Below are positions 1-7,635 of a stretch of 64,000 nt of DNA, one piece after another. The stretch is taken from contig DATKZY010000254.1 of NCBI GenBank assembly GCA_035527715.1, forward strand, positions 1-64,000, written 5' to 3'. The notes under the pieces were generated by a model. That model did no database searches. It was not told the origin of the DNA and worked only from the letters and a program-made list of their open reading frames with translations. Each line of letters opens with the position of its first letter. Position 1 is the stretch's first letter. Both the position numbers and the translations under genes were made by a program. This stretch comes from DSUN01 sp035527715 (GTDB lineage Bacteria > Planctomycetota > PUPC01 > DSUN01).

Positions 1-36
1 ACTTCTTCCAAGAAGTTCCTCCCCGCCCATAGCCCT

Positions 37-918
37 ATGACACACAGCACAGACTGCCTTCGCTCTCCGCTCCGCTACCCCGGCGGCAAGAGCCGTGTCG
101 CCAAGCTCCTCGCGCCCTACATCCCGCCGCACGAGGAGTACCGCGAGATCTTCTTCGGCGGCGGCGGCATCTTCTTCCACAAGCCCAAGGCCAGGCGCAA
201 CTGGATCAACGACCTCCACCCCGGCCTTTATGCTTTCTGGAAGGCGCTCCGCGACCACTTCGATGAGTTCGCCAAGCTTTGTAGCGCCCAGGACACGACG
301 GATCTGGAAGCCACATTCGAGCTATGGAAAGGAAAAGGAGAACTCATGAAGGTGACCGGCGATACCAGAATCCTCGAGCGCGCCCTCCAGTACTACTTCA
401 TCAACCGCACCGTCTGGACCGGCCGCGTCGTCTACGACCCCGCCCGCCGCTCCCGCCTCCACTTCAGCAACCCTGATGGCTGGGGCAACCTCGACAAGAA
501 GCTCCGCCACCTCCGCGCCTGCTCCGAAAAGCTCCAGGGCGTCAAGATCACCAACCTGCCGTTTGAAAAATGCTTCGCCGGCGCCACGCCCGATACCTTC
601 ATCTACGCCGACCCGCCCTACTACCGCGACAGCCTCGATAGCCCGTGCTCCAAGCTCTACGAGGGGCACTTCGCCGTCGAGGAGCACACACTTCTCCGTG
701 ACCTGCTCGCTGCCTCGCCAGCGAAAGTCATGGTTTCTTACGACGACCGGCCTGAGATCCGAGAGCTTTACGCCAACCGGAGTAGGTGGCGGATTGTCGA
801 ACTCCAATGGAAGTACTGCGGCCGGTACGCCAAGACGAATGAGCAGAGGGCGAATGGGCACAAGGAGCGCAAGACTACGGGAAATGAACTGCTTATCTTC
901 AACTTTGCGGACGCTTGA
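37..918 (+). CDS. DNA adenine-N6 methyltransferase, D12 (Dam) class
   Basis: Transfers a methyl group from SAM to adenine N6 in DNA. The 293 residues match the family length. An N-terminal LRYPGGKSR motif (residues 12-20) and FFGGGG (39-44) form the SAM site, and DPPY (192-195) is the catalytic motif IV. The frame is open to the window edge, so an upstream start cannot be excluded, but family members usually begin just before LRYPGGK. No endonuclease gene lies beside it. Composition is not uniform: rows 121 and 601 are about 65% GC, while rows 781 and 841 (the C-terminal part) are 53-55%, like the kinase gene that follows. The C-terminal 84 residues have a second, diverged copy at 4697-4957. 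I infer that the 3' third was replaced when a cassette entered. Solitary regulatory methylase or defence component both remain possible. Confidence 0.93.
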   Translation: MTHSTDCLRSPLRYPGGKSRVAKLLAPYIPPHEEYREIFFGGGGIFFHKPKARRNWINDLHPGLYAFWKALRDHFDEFAKLCSAQDTTDLEATFELWKGKGELMKVTGDTRILERALQYYFINRTVWTGRVVYDPARRSRLHFSNPDGWGNLDKKLRHLRACSEKLQGVKITNLPFEKCFAGATPDTFIYADPPYYRDSLDSPCSKLYEGHFAVEEHTLLRDLLAASPAKVMVSYDDRPEIRELYANRSRWRIVELQWKYCGRYAKTNEQRANGHKERKTTGNELLIFNFADA

Positions 919-943
919 CGCCACCGGCGCCGAATGCTATAAT
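915..943 (+). promoter_or_regulatory. sigma70-type promoter for the kinase/ATPase gene
   Basis: TTGACG (915-920), a 17-base spacer and a perfect TATAAT (938-943). The -35 box contains the TGA stop of the methyltransferase. Transcription would start near 950, leaving a leader of about 150 bases before the ATG at 1099. This suggests the downstream unit has its own promoter. Confidence 0.75.
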
Positions 944-1098
944 CGGGCAGGTTGGCAATGCGCGGCGTCGCTCACCCGATTGCTGAAGGCGCGAGCGCGC
1001 GAATGCGGCACAGCGGGTGCGCCAGACCGGCACAGATGATGTATGGGGCTGCCCGCGCGGATCTTCCGGAACGCGGCCTAGTGGATCGAGGGCTGGAC

Positions 1099-3600
1099 AT
1101 GAGCGTTGACCTTCCTGACCTCTCGGGGCTCACCGTCGGCAAGTACAGGGTAGTTGACAAGAAGGGTGAGGGGAACTATGGCGTCACGTACAAGGCCGAA
1201 GACACGGCCCTGGGAGACAGGCCTGTAGCGATCAAGTTCCTCAAGCCCGATTTCACCGACACCACGTGGAAGAAAGAGGCGCTCAGGGCTGCAGCTGTCT
1301 CAGATGTGCCGCAGATTGCGTTCATAATCGAGGTCGGCGAGAAGGAGATGGAGGTTGGGGGCCAAACGCGTACTCTCAGATACCTGGTCTGGGAGTATGT
1401 AGATGGGGAACCACTGGAGAAGCACCTGACTTCGCCTGGCAGACTGGCGGCGGGCTTCATAGTGGGTGTGATCAAGCAGCTTTGTCTTGCCATTAGGGCT
1501 ATGCAGGGCGCTAAACTGCAACACGGGGATTTGCATGCCCGTAACATCCTGCTGATTCCGCCGAAGCCCTACGAATCCCCGCTGAACTACCGACTGAAGG
1601 TCGTGGACTTTGGTTTGAGTCAAACCTTCCGCGGAGAGAGGTTTCGCACGGACCTGCTATGGGTAGCCAAGTTGCTCGAACAGTTCTGGGAGAAGAACAA
1701 GACCGAGATGTACCATCTGGACTATCACGACAAGAGATTCACTCAGGCAATACCGAATGTGATCAAGCGCCTTCAAGACACATCCCTTGACCGCAAGCTC
1801 ATCGACGCGATGGAGACAATCAGGGAACTGGAGCGCATCAGCGAGGAGACAAGGACGGAGCAGACTGGCGGCATGCATTACCTTAGTGACCCGTTCGAGT
1901 ACCTGAGCGCTGAGCAGATGCCCGAGAACACGGATCTGCTGTACTTTCTCTACTCGGGCAGATTGCCCTGGTTCAAGGAGCTTGAGCAGTTTGGAAATGT
2001 CGTCGTTTCCGGTCCACGAGGCTGTGGGAAGTCCATGGTGCTGAAGAACCTACGGCTTTACACCAAGCTGATGTCTGAGGAATACAGGAAACAACTATTC
2101 GGGACAGAGGGTTACATCGGTCTTTATGTGCACTGCCATAACGACGTGTACCTGCCCTTCGCCGGCAAGGATGTGGACTACTCCCAGGCTACGACCCTGG
2201 CTTCAATGGTCCACTACATCAACCTGCTCTTTACCGACGAGGCGCTTTGCACGCTGATCGCCCTGGAGCAGTTTGACTTAGTTGCGATCCCCGGTCGTTC
2301 AAAGGATGGGCTAGCACAGTTCGTATGTGAGAAACTGTTGAGGCACCGGGCGCCGTTCGTGGAAGACATGGACCTTTTCTCATACCTACGTCAACTCGTC
2401 CAGGAGGAACTGATCTACGTGCAGAACTGCGTAGAGACGAAGGCGATTCCAGCCAAGGTCACGCATGCGAGCTATCCGAAGGAGCTGTGCTCAGTGCTCA
2501 AGGGCACCGTCTCCTTCTTCCGGGACAAGCACATCTACTATATTCTGGACGACTACAGCATGCCGAAGGTTCCTCTCCAGGTCCAGAAGTCCTTCAATAG
2601 GGTCTTGGGTGTGAGGTCAAGCGAGTACTGTTTCAAGATCTCCACTGAGAAGTTCTCCTTCGTGCCTACGGACTACGACCTTGAACCGGAGGGAAAGGAG
2701 TTCCAGGAGGGGCGCGAGTTCTCTTACATAGACCTCGGCGGAAGGTACCTCAGCTACCCGCGCAAGAAGGACAGGAAGGAGTTCATCCAGCAGATCGTTG
2801 ACAAGCGCCTGCAACGAACAAGGTCATGGGCCGCGCGGGACTGCCTTTCTATCTACGGTCTCTATGATTTCCCGGCAGGCGATATTGCAAGCTCTTTGAT
2901 ACGCGACCGTCTCAGGGGAAAGGGAAGAAGAGCCACTCTGTACGCAGGCATGAACGTCATATACTCGCTCTGCGGTGGCGATGTGTACACGATCCTTGAA
3001 GTCTGTAGGGATATTTTCCACGCGGCTCTAGCCAAGGGCAAATTCGTTCCTGACAGTATGGACCCAATACCCTTCCTGCTACAGGACAGGATCGTAAGGG
3101 AGTTCTCCCAGTCGCGGCTTGAACGGATAAAGGAGATCGAAAACCACGGGAATCACCTTTTCAGGATCGTCGAGGTATTCGGCGAGATCGCTCAGAAGTA
3201 CCTGTATGAGTATGGTCGGATCACCAGGGATGAGGGTAGGCACTACGAGGTCATGAGGATAGAGGTCAGGGGTAATACCCGGCTTAGCGAAGAGGCATTT
3301 GGCCTCTACAAGCTCATGCTGCAAGCGGGCATCTTCACCGACGCAGGGGGGCGATATCCATGGGGGCGTGGTGTGCTGAATGACTGCTTCATCCTTAGGC
3401 CCATATACACACCCGCTCTCAAGATAAGCTACAGGAAACGGGAGTGTCTCAGACTGAGCACTGCGCGATTCGAGAAGTTCCTGGTGCAGCCGGACCAGTT
3501 CCAGAAACAAGGGACGAACTTCCTCCGTCGGTTGTTGAGCGCCTCTCGTGAGGGAATGCTATTCAAGGCATGGGATGATGATGAACCAGAGAAGGGTTGA
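1099..3600 (+). CDS. Serine/threonine-kinase-like domain fused to P-loop (ORC/CDC6-like) ATPase
   Basis: An 833-residue fusion. The N-terminal kinase-like domain (about 12-290) has a glycine loop GEGNYG (23-28), the lysine of VAIKF (K46), the catalytic loop HGDLHARN (142-149) and DFG (170-172). I see no clear APE motif after DFG. The second half is a P-loop NTPase with Walker A GPRGCGKS (305-312) and a Walker B-like YYILDD ending at D484-D485, consistent with ORC/CDC6-like or STAND-type ATPases. The chosen ATG has GAGGG six bases upstream; the open frame also runs back to a TTG at 952 with no ribosome site. The next gene overlaps its end by 26 bases, so the two are probably co-translated. GC is about 52-53% in two rows counted (2101, 3241), against about 70% nearby, suggesting transfer. 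Kinase-ATPase fusions of this kind occur in defence and signalling systems; the exact role is not known. Confidence 0.8.
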   Translation: MSVDLPDLSGLTVGKYRVVDKKGEGNYGVTYKAEDTALGDRPVAIKFLKPDFTDTTWKKEALRAAAVSDVPQIAFIIEVGEKEMEVGGQTRTLRYLVWEYVDGEPLEKHLTSPGRLAAGFIVGVIKQLCLAIRAMQGAKLQHGDLHARNILLIPPKPYESPLNYRLKVVDFGLSQTFRGERFRTDLLWVAKLLEQFWEKNKTEMYHLDYHDKRFTQAIPNVIKRLQDTSLDRKLIDAMETIRELERISEETRTEQTGGMHYLSDPFEYLSAEQMPENTDLLYFLYSGRLPWFKELEQFGNVVVSGPRGCGKSMVLKNLRLYTKLMSEEYRKQLFGTEGYIGLYVHCHNDVYLPFAGKDVDYSQATTLASMVHYINLLFTDEALCTLIALEQFDLVAIPGRSKDGLAQFVCEKLLRHRAPFVEDMDLFSYLRQLVQEELIYVQNCVETKAIPAKVTHASYPKELCSVLKGTVSFFRDKHIYYILDDYSMPKVPLQVQKSFNRVLGVRSSEYCFKISTEKFSFVPTDYDLEPEGKEFQEGREFSYIDLGGRYLSYPRKKDRKEFIQQIVDKRLQRTRSWAARDCLSIYGLYDFPAGDIASSLIRDRLRGKGRRATLYAGMNVIYSLCGGDVYTILEVCRDIFHAALAKGKFVPDSMDPIPFLLQDRIVREFSQSRLERIKEIENHGNHLFRIVEVFGEIAQKYLYEYGRITRDEGRHYEVMRIEVRGNTRLSEEAFGLYKLMLQAGIFTDAGGRYPWGRGVLNDCFILRPIYTPALKISYRKRECLRLSTARFEKFLVQPDQFQKQGTNFLRRLLSASREGMLFKAWDDDEPEKG

Positions 3601-4633
3601 TCCAGAATTGCTCGAGGTCAAGACATGTCCGGGGTTCCCAGACATGGAACCACTCGCGGCGCAACCTGCGCACGATGACCTGCTGGTTTGCGCCCTCGGC
3701 TTTGAGGACAGATGCACTGCGGGGCCCAGCAGGCTGAAGCGGTCATGCTACAAGGCCAGGCGAGCCATTGTGCTCAGGTACGACGTGCACGAGAGAGAGA
3801 ACAGCAGAAACGAAAGCAGGCTGCTTCGGATTCTGAGCCATATCGTGTGCGAGGGGATCGTTGATGCAGAATTCTCTGTGCGTGACCCGGTGCGGTCCCA
3901 TGGCAGTTTTGCGGAGGCTTTGGAGCCTTCAAGGCAAGGCCCGCCCTGTAAGAGCGTCACCGTGGACATCACCAGCTTCTCCTCCGCGGCGATCGTGCAG
4001 ATACTCGACACCGTGCTTCAACTGGCGTCTCGTTCCGGAGCAACCGTCAGGGTGATGTACTCAGAGGCGAGGACATACTTCCCGTTGAGAAGGGATAGGC
4101 ACAAGAGGATGCCGGAAGAAGTGTATCTCAGTTCAGGTGTTAGCGCCACCGTAGTGCTCCCCAAGTTCGGGGGCCTGTTCGTGCCAGGTTTCCCAACTCT
4201 TCTGATCACTTACCTTGGATTCGATCCGATCCGACTCCGTGGCGCGGTCAATTTGCTTCAGCCAGCGCGAACCATAGGGATCGTCGGTGTCCCGCCTCGC
4301 CCAAGCCGCCGGTGGCGCGCCGACGAAGTGAGAACGAGGAACGCGAAGATCATCCCGGACGACAACAGCATTGCCTACTTATCGACCCTCTACTACCAAC
4401 AGACGATCGTGAAGTTACGGCAGCTTTACGAGCAATTCTCGCCAGACTATAACATTGCCCTGTGCCCTTTGGGAAGCAAGCAGCAGACATTGGGGGTCCT
4501 GCTCTTCGCGCAGGGGCACCGCGACGTCAAGCTGATCTTCCCTATCCCGGTCAAGTTCCAGCCTGAGCGCTACTCAAAAGGGTACGGTAAGTCCTGGCAG
4601 CTGGTTCTCCGTCCTGCTGCCGTGCCCCTGTGA
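3575..4633 (+). CDS. Unrecognised alpha/beta protein, partner of the kinase-ATPase
   Basis: A 352-residue soluble protein that I do not recognise. Three ATGs in a row (3575, 3578, 3581) lie within the end of the kinase-ATPase gene, with an AAGG six bases before the first; a GTG at 3548 is also possible. It looks like two Rossmann-like halves: strand-rich segments around LLVCALGFEDRC near the N-terminus and VDITSFS (130-136), then a second half with LLITYLGFDP and CPLGSKQQTLG (297-307). The last segment loosely recalls the Gly-Thr-Lys turn of CARF ligand sensors, but this is only a visual impression. There is no signal peptide or membrane helix. Row 4381 is 50% GC, matching its partner. The tight overlap suggests the two proteins work together, perhaps as sensor and effector. 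Confidence 0.7.
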   Translation: MMMNQRRVDPELLEVKTCPGFPDMEPLAAQPAHDDLLVCALGFEDRCTAGPSRLKRSCYKARRAIVLRYDVHERENSRNESRLLRILSHIVCEGIVDAEFSVRDPVRSHGSFAEALEPSRQGPPCKSVTVDITSFSSAAIVQILDTVLQLASRSGATVRVMYSEARTYFPLRRDRHKRMPEEVYLSSGVSATVVLPKFGGLFVPGFPTLLITYLGFDPIRLRGAVNLLQPARTIGIVGVPPRPSRRWRADEVRTRNAKIIPDDNSIAYLSTLYYQQTIVKLRQLYEQFSPDYNIALCPLGSKQQTLGVLLFAQGHRDVKLIFPIPVKFQPERYSKGYGKSWQLVLRPAAVPL

Positions 4634-4696
4634 CCTGGAGGCTACGGCGCCTGCGGTCGTCTTCTCCACGGCAACGGCTCCAGGTGCTGTTCTCTG

Positions 4697-4957
4697 TTCA
4701 ATGGCCACTTCGCCGTCGAGCAGCACACCCTCCTCCGCGACCTGCTGGCCGCCTCGCCGGCCAAGGCGATGGTGTCGTACGACGACCGGCCCGAGGTGCG
4801 CGCCCTCTATGCCGGCCGCCGCTGGCGGGTCATCGAGCTTCAGTGGAAGTACTGCGGCCGCTACGCCGTGAGCAAGGCGCAGAAGGCGGCCAACGAGAAG
4901 GAACAGAAGGTCACGGGGAGCGAACTCCTGCTGGCGAACTATCCCCTCACACCCTGA
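4697..4957 (+). pseudogene. Orphan 3' fragment of a D12 adenine methyltransferase
   Basis: From GHFAVE onward this frame repeats the C-terminal 84 residues of the methyltransferase at 37-918. About two thirds are identical by eye, including LLRDLLAASPAK, MVSYDDRPE and ELQWKYCGRYA, and it ends at TGA 4957. The first two thirds of the gene (SAM and DPPY motifs) are absent, so it cannot be active. The homology starts abruptly at about 4697-4703; the 60 bases before it do not match. The stretch CACTTCGCCGTCGAG is identical in both copies (667-681 and 4706-4720). Rows 4801 and 4861 are 70% and 63% GC, host-like, unlike the equivalent part of the intact gene. I read this as the displaced original end of the resident gene. 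An internal ATG at 4769 could start a 62-residue peptide, but I see no reason to expect it. Confidence 0.85.
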
Positions 4958-4984
4958 CCTCCAGCGCCTCATGGCTTCTGAATC

Positions 4985-4999
4985 GCCCCCGTTGGGGGC
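4985..4999. repeat. Small GC hairpin between convergent genes
   Basis: GCCCCC and GGGGGC separated by GTT, in the 190-base gap between the methyltransferase remnant and the end of the PPC gene. There is no T run on either side, so a terminator role is unproven. I see no gene in this gap. Confidence 0.4.
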
Positions 5000-5148
5000 T
5001 CCATGGCGGGGGGAACCTTGTCCCAGGGCTCCCTTCGGTCGCCCTGGGCTACGGCTGGCTCGCCCGCGTACGCGGGCTGCAAGGCAAGAGATGCGGGCAG
5101 AGAGCAGGCGCGCCTGCGGCTCCGCGGCGGCGGGCGGCGGCCTCGCGG

Positions 5149-7620
5149 TCACTTGGCTTCGGGCTTGGGGGCCGGGGCGGCCGCGGGAGGGCCGGGGACG
5201 ATCTCGAAGGGGATGGGAGGGAGCATTCCCAGCGGCGTGCGGCGCGGGGCAGGCTTCGGCTCGCCCTCGGTGGCCTCCGGGACGGTCTCCCGGAAGGCCT
5301 TGACGATCAGGTTTCCCTTGAGGCCCGGCTTGGCCTCGGCGGCGGCGCAGAGGACGATGGCCACGCCGTCGGGGCCGGGCGTAAGCTCCTTGATGGCGAT
5401 GCCTTTGGGGGGCTCGTCGAGCTCGAAGCGCATTTGCTCGGGGGGCAGCCCCTTGGGCACGGACACGCGGGCGGGCGCCGCCCCGCCCGCGGGGAGCTTG
5501 ACCGGCTCGTCGCCGACGGGCTTCAACGCGACGCCGGACCCGCGCCCCGATACCGTGACAAACCAGTCCCTCGTGCCGACCAGGTGTCGCCAGAGGAATG
5601 CCTGCATGACGTCGTCCGCGGGGAGCACGGGGCGGGTGACGGCGGCGCCGCCAATCTCGGTGCGGCCCTCGAGGCAGAGGGCGAGGGGCCGGCCCGACGC
5701 CTGCCGAGGCCCCACGAGGGCGACCCGCACGCGGTCGCAGCCGCAGGGGATCCGCGCTCCCTCGAGGGCGAAGCCGCCGGGAGCGCCCTTGAGGGCGAGG
5801 ACGATCTCGCCCTGGAACCCGTCCTTGCGCAAGGCGTCCACGGTGAAGGAGGTGCGGCCCTCCGCGGGCACGGTGAGATTGGAGGGGTTGAGGTAGAGCT
5901 CGACGTCGGGCTGCGGCGGGCTGATGCGCAGGCGGTAGGCGTGGGCGTCGCTGCCGTGGTTCTGCGTGTCGCACAAGCGCACGTAGTAGGTGCCGTCCTT
6001 CGGGAGCCGGGCGAGGAGGTAGGAATCGGCGTGATGGGTGATCACGCCCAGGTCGCGGTAGAGGTCGCCGTCCTTGAGCACGTAGTCGTCGTTCCAGGCG
6101 ATGATCTGGCCAGATTCGTCGGTCAGCCGCAGGAGGGAGTCGAGCGGAGAGTAGAGGCGGCGGGCCTGGACTTCGGCGACGACCTGGTCGCCGGCGTGGC
6201 CCTGGAGACGGAAGACATCCACGTCGCCGGGCCGGCCGATCCGGCCGTTGACGACGTGCGGCAGGACGAGGCTCTGCGCCGTCGCCGGCGTGTCGTTGGG
6301 CTCGGTCTCGGCGCTCTCGGGGAACGAATCAACGGCGTAGGCGACCTCGTTGGACTGCGGGCCGGCGAAGTCCAGGACCGCGCGGCGGACGGGGGGAGCG
6401 CCGGGCTGCGTGTCGAGCAGTAGTTGCTTCGTAGGAAGATTCCAGCCGCTCAGGGCGGCGCGGAGCGTGTCGCCGGCGCGACCGCCGAGGGGGAACACGT
6501 GGGTGACGAAGGGGATCTGGCCGACGGTGATGCGGTAGACGAAGTCCTCGCGCCCGCGGTAGATGGAGTCGGCGATCTCGAGGATGTACTCGCCATCCTT
6601 GGGGACCTCGAAGTAGACGACGGGGTCGGGCAGGAAGCGGAAGTCGTCGGAGAAGGCGAGCTCGTTGCCCTTGGGGTCGAGGAGCCGCAGCGTGGCCTGG
6701 AACCAGCCGGGCACGGCGTCGGCCAGGTAGGGGACCAGGCTGCGCGCGCTGACGGCGGCGACGAGGCGGGTGCCCTTGGGGACCTCGAAGCGGAAGCGGT
6801 CCACGTCGCCGGGCAGGATCTGGCCGTTGATGACGACGGGGAGGGTTTCGAGGTTCGGGAGGTCGAAGCTGGGGACCTCGATGTCGCCGGCCGCGAGCTT
6901 GCCGTCGGGGATGCGCGACGGGAGTTCGGGCCTCGAGGGCTCGGTGCTGCCGACCCTGGCCGTGAGCACCGCGTTGTCGGGCGTCCGGTCGTTCGGCTCG
7001 GTCTCGAGGTATTCGCGGAACTGACTGACCTGGAGGTAGAGGGGGTTCGTCACGCCGCCGGGCGTCACGAGGCGCAGCTCCCGCTGGCCGAGCGGGGCAT
7101 CGCGGGCGAGCGCGACGCGGAGGATCACGGTCTCGTCAATCTGGGCATTCGGCTGTCTCCTGGGATCGGAGAGCCTCCTGCGGAGCGTGGCGAGGCCGCT
7201 GGGGGTCGGGTCGTCCAGCCCGGCCTTCAGCGCCAGCATCTCGAACTCCTCGTGCGTCTTGGCGATGAGCAGGCCGAGGATGCCCGCCTGCTTCGTGTCG
7301 CCCTCCTCGGCCGCTTCGTACCTGCGCCTCTGTAGCGCCGCCGCCTCGGACAGCTTATCGAGCAGGCTGTTGAGCGTGCCCCCCGACAGCGCTCGACTGT
7401 GCTTGACCACCGTGGCCCGAACGCCGGCGCCGGAGACGTAGACCTGGCGCGCGCCGGCAAGATACTGCCCGCCGACCGTGATTCTCGCGACGGTGCCCCG
7501 CTGGCCGCCGGCAGGGTAGAGGTAGCCGATGTGCGGGCTCTGCTCGGCCCGCGCGCCTGGCAGGGCCACGACGAGGGCCGCAAGCCACAGGGCGGCGTGC
7601 CACCGGGGTTGGCTGCTCAT
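5149..7620 (-). CDS. Exported protein with PPC-type (pre-peptidase C-terminal) domains
   Basis: An 823-residue protein with a Sec signal peptide (about 1-25, ending GARA) and no other membrane segment. After an IPT/TIG-like start (HIGYLYPAGGQRGT), the middle holds at least two PPC-like beta-sandwich regions, each preceded by ETEPND: one with VDRFRFEVPKGTRL and one with GDVDVFRLQGHAGDQV and the YYVRL-type closing strand. The C-terminal part is beta-rich and ends in a Pro/Ala/Lys tail. Large proteins of this design are common in Planctomycetota and are often encoded next to DUF1501 and DUF1549/DUF1553 genes, as here, 15 bases downstream of the DUF1501 gene. They are probably envelope proteins that bind polymers or partner proteins; no enzymatic motif is seen. 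Confidence 0.85.
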   Translation of the reverse strand: MSSQPRWHAALWLAALVVALPGARAEQSPHIGYLYPAGGQRGTVARITVGGQYLAGARQVYVSGAGVRATVVKHSRALSGGTLNSLLDKLSEAAALQRRRYEAAEEGDTKQAGILGLLIAKTHEEFEMLALKAGLDDPTPSGLATLRRRLSDPRRQPNAQIDETVILRVALARDAPLGQRELRLVTPGGVTNPLYLQVSQFREYLETEPNDRTPDNAVLTARVGSTEPSRPELPSRIPDGKLAAGDIEVPSFDLPNLETLPVVINGQILPGDVDRFRFEVPKGTRLVAAVSARSLVPYLADAVPGWFQATLRLLDPKGNELAFSDDFRFLPDPVVYFEVPKDGEYILEIADSIYRGREDFVYRITVGQIPFVTHVFPLGGRAGDTLRAALSGWNLPTKQLLLDTQPGAPPVRRAVLDFAGPQSNEVAYAVDSFPESAETEPNDTPATAQSLVLPHVVNGRIGRPGDVDVFRLQGHAGDQVVAEVQARRLYSPLDSLLRLTDESGQIIAWNDDYVLKDGDLYRDLGVITHHADSYLLARLPKDGTYYVRLCDTQNHGSDAHAYRLRISPPQPDVELYLNPSNLTVPAEGRTSFTVDALRKDGFQGEIVLALKGAPGGFALEGARIPCGCDRVRVALVGPRQASGRPLALCLEGRTEIGGAAVTRPVLPADDVMQAFLWRHLVGTRDWFVTVSGRGSGVALKPVGDEPVKLPAGGAAPARVSVPKGLPPEQMRFELDEPPKGIAIKELTPGPDGVAIVLCAAAEAKPGLKGNLIVKAFRETVPEATEGEPKPAPRRTPLGMLPPIPFEIVPGPPAAAPAPKPEAK

Positions 7621-7635
7621 GGCGCACTCCGTCGC

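Noticed and set aside
952..1098. TTG at 952 as the start of the kinase-ATPase gene
   Set aside because: No ribosome site, at the predicted transcription start; the ATG at 1099 has GAGGG and begins just before the kinase domain.
1..4957. Classical restriction-modification system
   Set aside because: No endonuclease motif was seen in either cargo protein; the ATPase and kinase motifs do not suggest a Type I or III restriction subunit.
4574..5974. 466-residue minus-strand frame across the methyltransferase remnant
   Set aside because: Arg/Pro-rich, spans two unrelated genes in the wrong frame, no ribosome site.
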